In this document: piece by piece, positions 58,917-64,000 of the stretch
How positions within the stretch are numbered: the first letter of the stretch is position 1
Layout: each line of letters opens with the position of its first letter
NCBI GenBank assembly: GCA_963920705.1
Contig: OY987228.1
Span: 15,173,187 to 15,237,186 of the forward strand
Reading direction: 5' to 3'
From: Odiellus spinosus
Taxonomy: Eukaryota; Arthropoda; Arachnida; Opiliones; Phalangiidae
DNA: 64,000 nucleotides
Notes under the pieces: model-generated
Database searches by the model: none
Seen by the model: only the letters and a program-made list of their open reading frames with translations
Told to the model about the DNA's origin: nothing
Made by a program: the position numbers and the translations under genes

Positions 58917-59866
58917 CTGCTTTCCTTGATCATGTGTGTATCATCAAACAGAAACCTCAAGCAAGGGTCCAAAAGATATCGTCAGAATCAATATAGGTAA
59001 ATATCCTTTGTAGAACACAATAATCCAATATGGCCGGCAACTAACGCGTTTTGACGTCGAGCTACATAAAAAATTTCGCGGTAATTAGCCCGAAAATCTG
59101 GACGATGATTCGATGAAGAAGAACACATAAATCCAAAATGGCCGGCCACTAACGCGCTTGACGTAGCCGACACGAGTTTTCGGCGGAAATTAGCGGGAAA
59201 AAGCTAGACGTTAAAATTACGCGACTCACATTAGCACGGAGGGGGAGAGAAAAAGCACGTTGAATTAAAATAAATTTCACTTGATTTTAACTCTAATCTT
59301 TTGGCGACAAAAGAACGTAAGATTGAAAATGGAATCCTCCAGTCAGAAGCGTGGCTAGTTAGGCCTAACTTTTAAACTTCGAGAGTAGCCATACATTTGG
59401 TTATTGTTTTAGGGATAGATTTTAAACCACTGTTTTTGCCTTTTCCAGAGATTGGACGTGGGATTCGTCGTTGAAAAAAAGAGACAATCACAATCAGCGC
59501 TTGAAATTGGGTCCCTCATCTTCGTTAACGTCGTCGGGAGAATGTTGCCGGTCGGTCATGGAGGTGATTCAACCTTTGGGGGGCGTGTCCATTACGGGTC
59601 ACATCTTAGAGCTCTATCGGGATAACAACGCGACGCAGCGATTCTACCAGACGTCGTGCGCCAAAGGGGTCAAAGGAAAGCCATGCAAATTCGTCTCAAA
59701 GCTGCAGTTCTATTCCAAATGCGTTCAACGTTATTCCTATACGTACGCTTTGGTCAGGGACTTCGAGTCTCAAGCGCCACCCCGAATGGATTACATAAAA
59801 ATCCGAAGCGGATGCTCGTGCGAAGTCAGACCAAGGCCTAAAAACAGAATCAATCTTTCCGATTAA
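58917..59866 (+). CDS. Secreted cystine-knot ligand, Spatzle/neurotrophin type (exons 2-3)
   Basis: Exons 58917-58996 and 59449-59866, joined in phase 2, with TAA at 59864. In the 175-residue model using the exon at 28418, residues 1-22 form the signal peptide and a short pro-region ends at a basic KKR site (46-48). The knot follows: CC at 69-70, then C107, C116, C128 and the closing C159-x-C161, the spacing of NGF-fold proteins. Motifs QRFYQTSC, GKPCKF, CVQRYSYTYALV and DYIKIRSGCSC are most like arthropod Spatzle/NT1-type ligands, which bind Toll-family receptors as processed dimers. N97-A-T is a glycosylation sequon. The pro-region is unusually short for the family. It could also be described as an invertebrate neurotrophin. 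The exact paralogue is not determined. Confidence 0.82.
59009..59212. repeat. Diverged tandem pair, about 113-bp unit, in the ligand gene intron
   Basis: Two adjacent copies share AGAACACA, ATGGCCGGC, ACTAACGCG, TTGACGT, a GCGG.AATTAGC stretch and a closing GACG. They are about 75 percent alike by eye. Located between exons 2 and 3 of the ligand gene. Confidence 0.75.
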
Positions 59867-59886
59867 ATTTATTTATTTAAACTCGA

Positions 59887-59892
59887 AATAAA
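59887..59892 (+). terminator. Poly(A) signal of the ligand gene
   Basis: AATAAA lies 20 bp after the stop codon, giving a very short 3' UTR if used. Confidence 0.55.
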
Positions 59893-60914
59893 GAAGCCAT
59901 CCTGATCAAATATATATAAATAGGGAGAAGTATTTCCCCCATCCCCATTATATTATTTATAAACTTTTAAAAACCTCACAAAATCGTTCGCGAACAAATA
60001 CTTTTAAAGATAAAAATGTATATGATATATATTATTTTAAACTATTTTTTTTAACAATTTTGTTTTTAAATGAAAGAAATCTCGCGACATAAAAAATAAA
60101 AACGCGTGTGGTTTCCGAAGCGCACTGTCCTTAACGGCATTATAATTTTCGAGTGAATCAAATCCCTATGTAGTTTTGAGAAGACGGGAGTTATCATTTC
60201 GCGCACAGTTCTCTTTAATTATACATTCACGTACTATATTTTCGTAGTTTCATTAGATTCTATTCTCAGGTATTTAATTAAAGAGAACAATAAGAGTTTT
60301 AAAAGCAAAATAAAATAAGTCTTTCTGAATTCTGATGTTTGGAAAAAGGCCTACAATACTAAATAATAAAAAGACGTGATGTTGATATTTTTTAAAACCA
60401 CATTCCATAAATATAAGATTGTCAAACACTAAATATGCGTGTAAATAATGTTTGATTTTTCTGGAAATATATGTAATTTAAATCAGAAGTCTCTTTTAAT
60501 TGAATTTAACCAACATAAATAATTTAATTTCTTAGAGGACTGAATCTACAAGAGTAATTACATTTTTACAGTTTTTGAGCTACAGCTATTGTTACATACT
60601 TACCATCTTGTTTTAGGTTCGTACCTAGATGTAGATCACTCCACGTAGTCTGTGTACAAACCTGTAAATTTGACTGTACTAAAGTGATTACGTAACGAAC
60701 TACGCATTAAGCATTGCCAATGGCTGTTGTTTCACCAAAACTAAAAAAATTAGTATAGGTTAAAGAAAAATAAAACACCCTCAAACCTATTTTAAAGATT
60801 AATTTATATAGCGGTAATATTTTTATTGATGATACTTATGTTCATGAGTGAGTATAAAATAAGGATGAAATAAAAGGGAGCAATTCTGAAAATACATCAC
60901 AAATTTACAGTGAT
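59893..60914. other. Intergenic region between convergent genes
   Basis: About 1 kb of AT-rich sequence between the tail-to-tail ligand gene and SART3. No gene seen. On the minus strand an AATAAA (plus-strand TTTATT at 60822-60827) about 90 bp after the SART3 stop can serve as its poly(A) signal. Confidence 0.55.
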
Positions 60915-63900
60915 TTATTTGCTCAAAAGTTTTCTAAAATCATTATTCGACATTGCTGGTGTGGTTTTTACTTCCACACCATTTTCGGGGCCCTTCTCCT
61001 CACCATTCGTATCATTTATGGCCAGTTTTTTTAAAGCACGTGGAACCATTAAAGTCTGCGCTCTTCCTCTCCCCACACTACGAGAGAAATTTTACAAGAA
61101 AATTTATTAAACATATCCAGAATAACGCCATTAAGAAAATGCAGTTACCCAGGGGTAGATGGTGTAGAATTACTTCTTGACGAACTGAAAGAGGGGTTTT
61201 CGTAAGAAAAAGAACCCCCTCCACCGCCTTTAGGTCGCCTTTGAGGAGGATTACTAATAGCTACGCTGATTACATTCTCCCCAATTTTGGTGTTGTTTGT
61301 TTCCAGGGCTTTTCCCGCTGATATTTCGTCTTCAAATTCGACGTACGCTAACCCTTTTGAATGACCATTGCGATAAGTAACGAGCCGAACTTCTTTTAAC
61401 GCACCAAACTGTGATAAATTAGAAAATATTAGTACTGATAAGATGGCTGATAACTAATAATATTATGAAAAGAAAAATGTTTATCATCGGAAGTTGACAA
61501 CCTTTGCAAACAAATCTTTTAAATCTTTCTCGGATGTGGTAAAAGGTAATCCGCGTAGAAATAATTTATTTTTTTCCAAAGAGGTACTGAACTGTTAAAA
61601 AAAAGTTCGAAAATTTAGACAAAACAAATGAAAGTGTTTGATTTTACTGCCAAAACTAATGGCAATTGAAACTTACTTTCAATTTAGGTTCCGACACAAC
61701 CTCGGTTTTCTTTTTATCTTTACAACGAGATATGAAAATTGGCCTTCCGTCTAACTTTGTTCTGTCTAACTTCAAAGCCTCCTCAACACAGAGCTGTTAA
61801 AAAAAATCGGCATTAAATTATTAAAACTTAATATCAAACATACAATTTTAAAAATTAAAGGATGACACGCAGCAAATTGAATTTCGTTCCCTCACCAAAT
61901 TTCACAGAGCTTTCGATATGCAAAATGTATTATCAAAGATTCAAAACTATATATTTCTATATTGATTTTTTTTTTCTTTTCTTCTAAATCTTTTAAGCAT
62001 AAAATATCAGATTTTTTTATTTTAAGCTGCATGTCATGCTTTAATTAAAAAAACTAAAACCTTCACCTGATTGTCAAATTCCACATAGCCGTAGCCTTTG
62101 GAATTTCCTTTAAAATTTCGAACCAATCTCACTTGACTTATTTGGCCAACCTAATATAATCAAAAATAAATACTTTCATCGTAATTAAATTATTTTAGTT
62201 AATATTTTCCTAATGACTTACCGAGCCAAAAAACTCTTTTAATCTATCTTCTTCAGTTTTGTAATCGAGATTACTGACAAATACAGTAACTGGATCTTTC
62301 GCGGGATCATGAGGTACGCTTACTCCGTGTTTTTTATTAGAATTTGCCCTCATTGATAAGTCTTGCGGTAAGGAATCATCGTTATTCAGATTGTCCCATT
62401 TGCCTTTCTTCTCTTTCTTGAGACCCGTCCCCGCTTCTCCCCTTAATTTCTTTCTCGAGGGTTCTTCTTCTTTCACCATTTGCGTCGGCCAGTTTTGATT
62501 GTGGGGACTCTTGGGGCTATTGTGAGGTTGGTGAGGGATTTTGAAGCCATCACTGTCTAACACGGATTTTTCATCCTCAAACTATGAAACATAATACAAA
62601 TTTAGTTTATCAACGCAAGTTTTATCAATAAATGACTAACTAAAAAGAAGTGATGGGCGAACAAATGTCTTTAACAATATAATCAAATACCAAAATGAAT
62701 AACCAATTCTCATTAAATATTCGTTGATATTTCAACAACAAGCGACACCCGCATCCCGTTTAGCCAAATATTATTCACCCATAACTATTAAAAACCAACC
62801 CATAATATTTCTAACCTTTCTTTTGAGATCTCTTTTTGCAGCAGCTGCTTTATTTGGGCTTAGATGATCGTGATCTTCCTTATAAGCTAATTTTTTTCTT
62901 TTTTCATTAACCCTGGCCAAATGGAATTCGTATTTCTCTATAGCAATGTCCAGAGTCTCTAAAGTTCCTTCCTCTTTCTCAAAAGTTAAAAGCGCCTCTC
63001 CAATCAATTCTGGATAATCGTTGATTGATGTAAGAGCTTTGTGTAACGTTTTTCGGTAATGTTTGTCGTCTCCATACGCCCTACAGTTTAAAAAAAAGTT
63101 AAAACTAGTATTCTCGTAAGGTTGAGGAAAAAAATTATTAAAAAATATTCAGACTTCTCAAAATTTGCGTATTCAATCCAAGCGCTCGCTTCGGACTTTT
63201 TCTGCCCCGAATGAATGATCATGTTCAATACTTCTCTGGCTTTGGTCAAATTTTTACAAAACTTTGCCTAAATTGGAATGATAAACGTTATCAAGTATTT
63301 GTAAATAATAGGGAGGCTTAAATAGTCGTGAATAGTAGGCTTAAATACTCGTAAATAGTAGGCTTAAATACTCGTGAATGCCTAGTACATAATATACGAT
63401 GAAATTAATTGAACTACTCACTTCGACTTTAGCCCAATATTTTAGAACGGTGCAATGCGCGTCACATTCCTCTCCAAAATCTAATCGAAAAGCAATATAA
63501 TTAATTAATAATCATGATTTATTAACTCTAAATTGAACTAATGATAATAAAAAACAATACTTACATTGAAAAAGATGATCAGAAGCTTTCTGAAACACGG
63601 TTCTCAGTTGTTCTAGTTCCAATTCGTGTTCTGGGGAAAATAAAAAGTAATAAGATTTGAATTCTTTACTGTTTATTACTAATTAAAAGATGATTCTAAC
63701 CTTCATCCCACTTTACTCTTCTTCGCAGATAATTGAGAAATGCTAGCCACAAAGCTTTGTAATCCTCTGTCGCCGTTAAACCGGATTGAAATGCAGAATC
63801 TACAACTTCTTTGATTTTTTCATGGGGTTGATTATATCGTTCAGCAGCCGCGATATATTTTACCCACAAATCTACGGTCCAAGGACAGTTTCTAATAGCT

Positions 63901-64000
63901 CTCTCGTAGACCGGTAACGCTACTTCGGCGATCTTTAATTTGGTATCCAAATAGTTGATGTATCTTTGCCACAAACTCGAAACAAGACAGTTATCCACAA
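60915..64000 (-). CDS. SART3: SART3 spliceosome recycling factor, 5' partial, 11 exons
   Basis: SART3/Prp24-type proteins bind U6 snRNA and help re-form U4/U6 snRNPs in the nucleus. Exons in order: 63701-64000 (partial), 63565-63630, 63422-63480, 63155-63267, 62816-63080, 62222-62581, 62067-62150, 61677-61793, 61502-61591, 61149-61408, 60915-61077. From 63998 the frame runs 1875 nt (624 residues plus stop). The first four and a half exons encode HAT repeats (LWQRYINYLD, WIEYANFE, DYPELIGEALLTFE). Then come a Lys-rich linker, RRM1 (TVFVSNLDY; KGYGYVEF), RRM2 (KLFLRGLPF; KGLAYVEF) and the conserved end (GRGRAQTLMVPRAL; MSNNDFRKLL). The domain order and C-terminal motif fit only SART3. The N-terminal HAT repeats lie right of the window. 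One donor (GTCTGA at 63154) is weak. Confidence 0.92.
63302..63385. repeat. Three tandem copies of a 23-bp unit in a SART3 intron
   Basis: Unit GAATAGTAGGCTTAAATACT plus CGT, three copies with small changes, in the intron between 63267 and 63422. Confidence 0.8.

Overview
The window is AT-rich eukaryotic genomic DNA with spliced genes, short GT-AG introns in some genes and very long ones in others, and many transposable elements. The gene set points to an invertebrate animal, most likely an arthropod: there is a Spatzle/neurotrophin-type cystine-knot ligand, an intact BEL/Pao retrotransposon, a Helitron, PIF/Harbinger-type and many foldback MITEs. I cannot name the species. Exon models were built by hand from reading-frame continuity, splice sites and family motifs.

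Layout. (1) 1-6427, plus strand: most of a FERM-domain gene of the EPB41L4A (band 4.1-like 4A) type; 21 exons keep one frame from 507 to the stop at 6427, and the 5' end lies left of the window. (2) 6428-11239: intergenic, with a foldback element, a tRNA-like/SINE-like patch and a 717-bp Harbinger-type MITE. (3) 11240-16428, plus: a nine-exon gene for a PH-domain plus coiled-coil protein, about 510 residues, distantly PLEKHO-like. (4) 16429-about 27.8 kb: intergenic, no gene seen; MITEs, a striking 111-bp hairpin joined to a 28-bp palindrome, and a 60-bp tandem duplication. (5) 28418-59866, plus: a secreted cystine-knot ligand. Its last two exons (58917-59866) are clear; a ten-codon exon at 28418-28447 joins in phase and completes a signal peptide, which implies an intron of about 30.5 kb. 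(6) That proposed intron holds three satellite-like arrays (28.5-29.8, 30.7-31.2 and 40.8-42.1 kb), two full copies plus one half copy of a long-TIR MITE family, a 2.17-kb Helitron carrying the third array, and a full-length BEL/Pao element on the minus strand (44046-51583) with LTRs identical by eye and a 5-bp target duplication, inserted into an older foldback element. (7) 60915-64000, minus: the 3' part of SART3 (HAT repeats, two RRMs, C-terminal tail), tail-to-tail with the ligand gene.

The three cellular genes with named families act in unrelated processes (membrane-cytoskeleton linkage; secreted signalling through a Toll- or Trk-like receptor; U4/U6 snRNP recycling), so there is no operon-like logic. 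The most unusual content is the giant intron and the density and diversity of inverted-repeat elements in it and around it.
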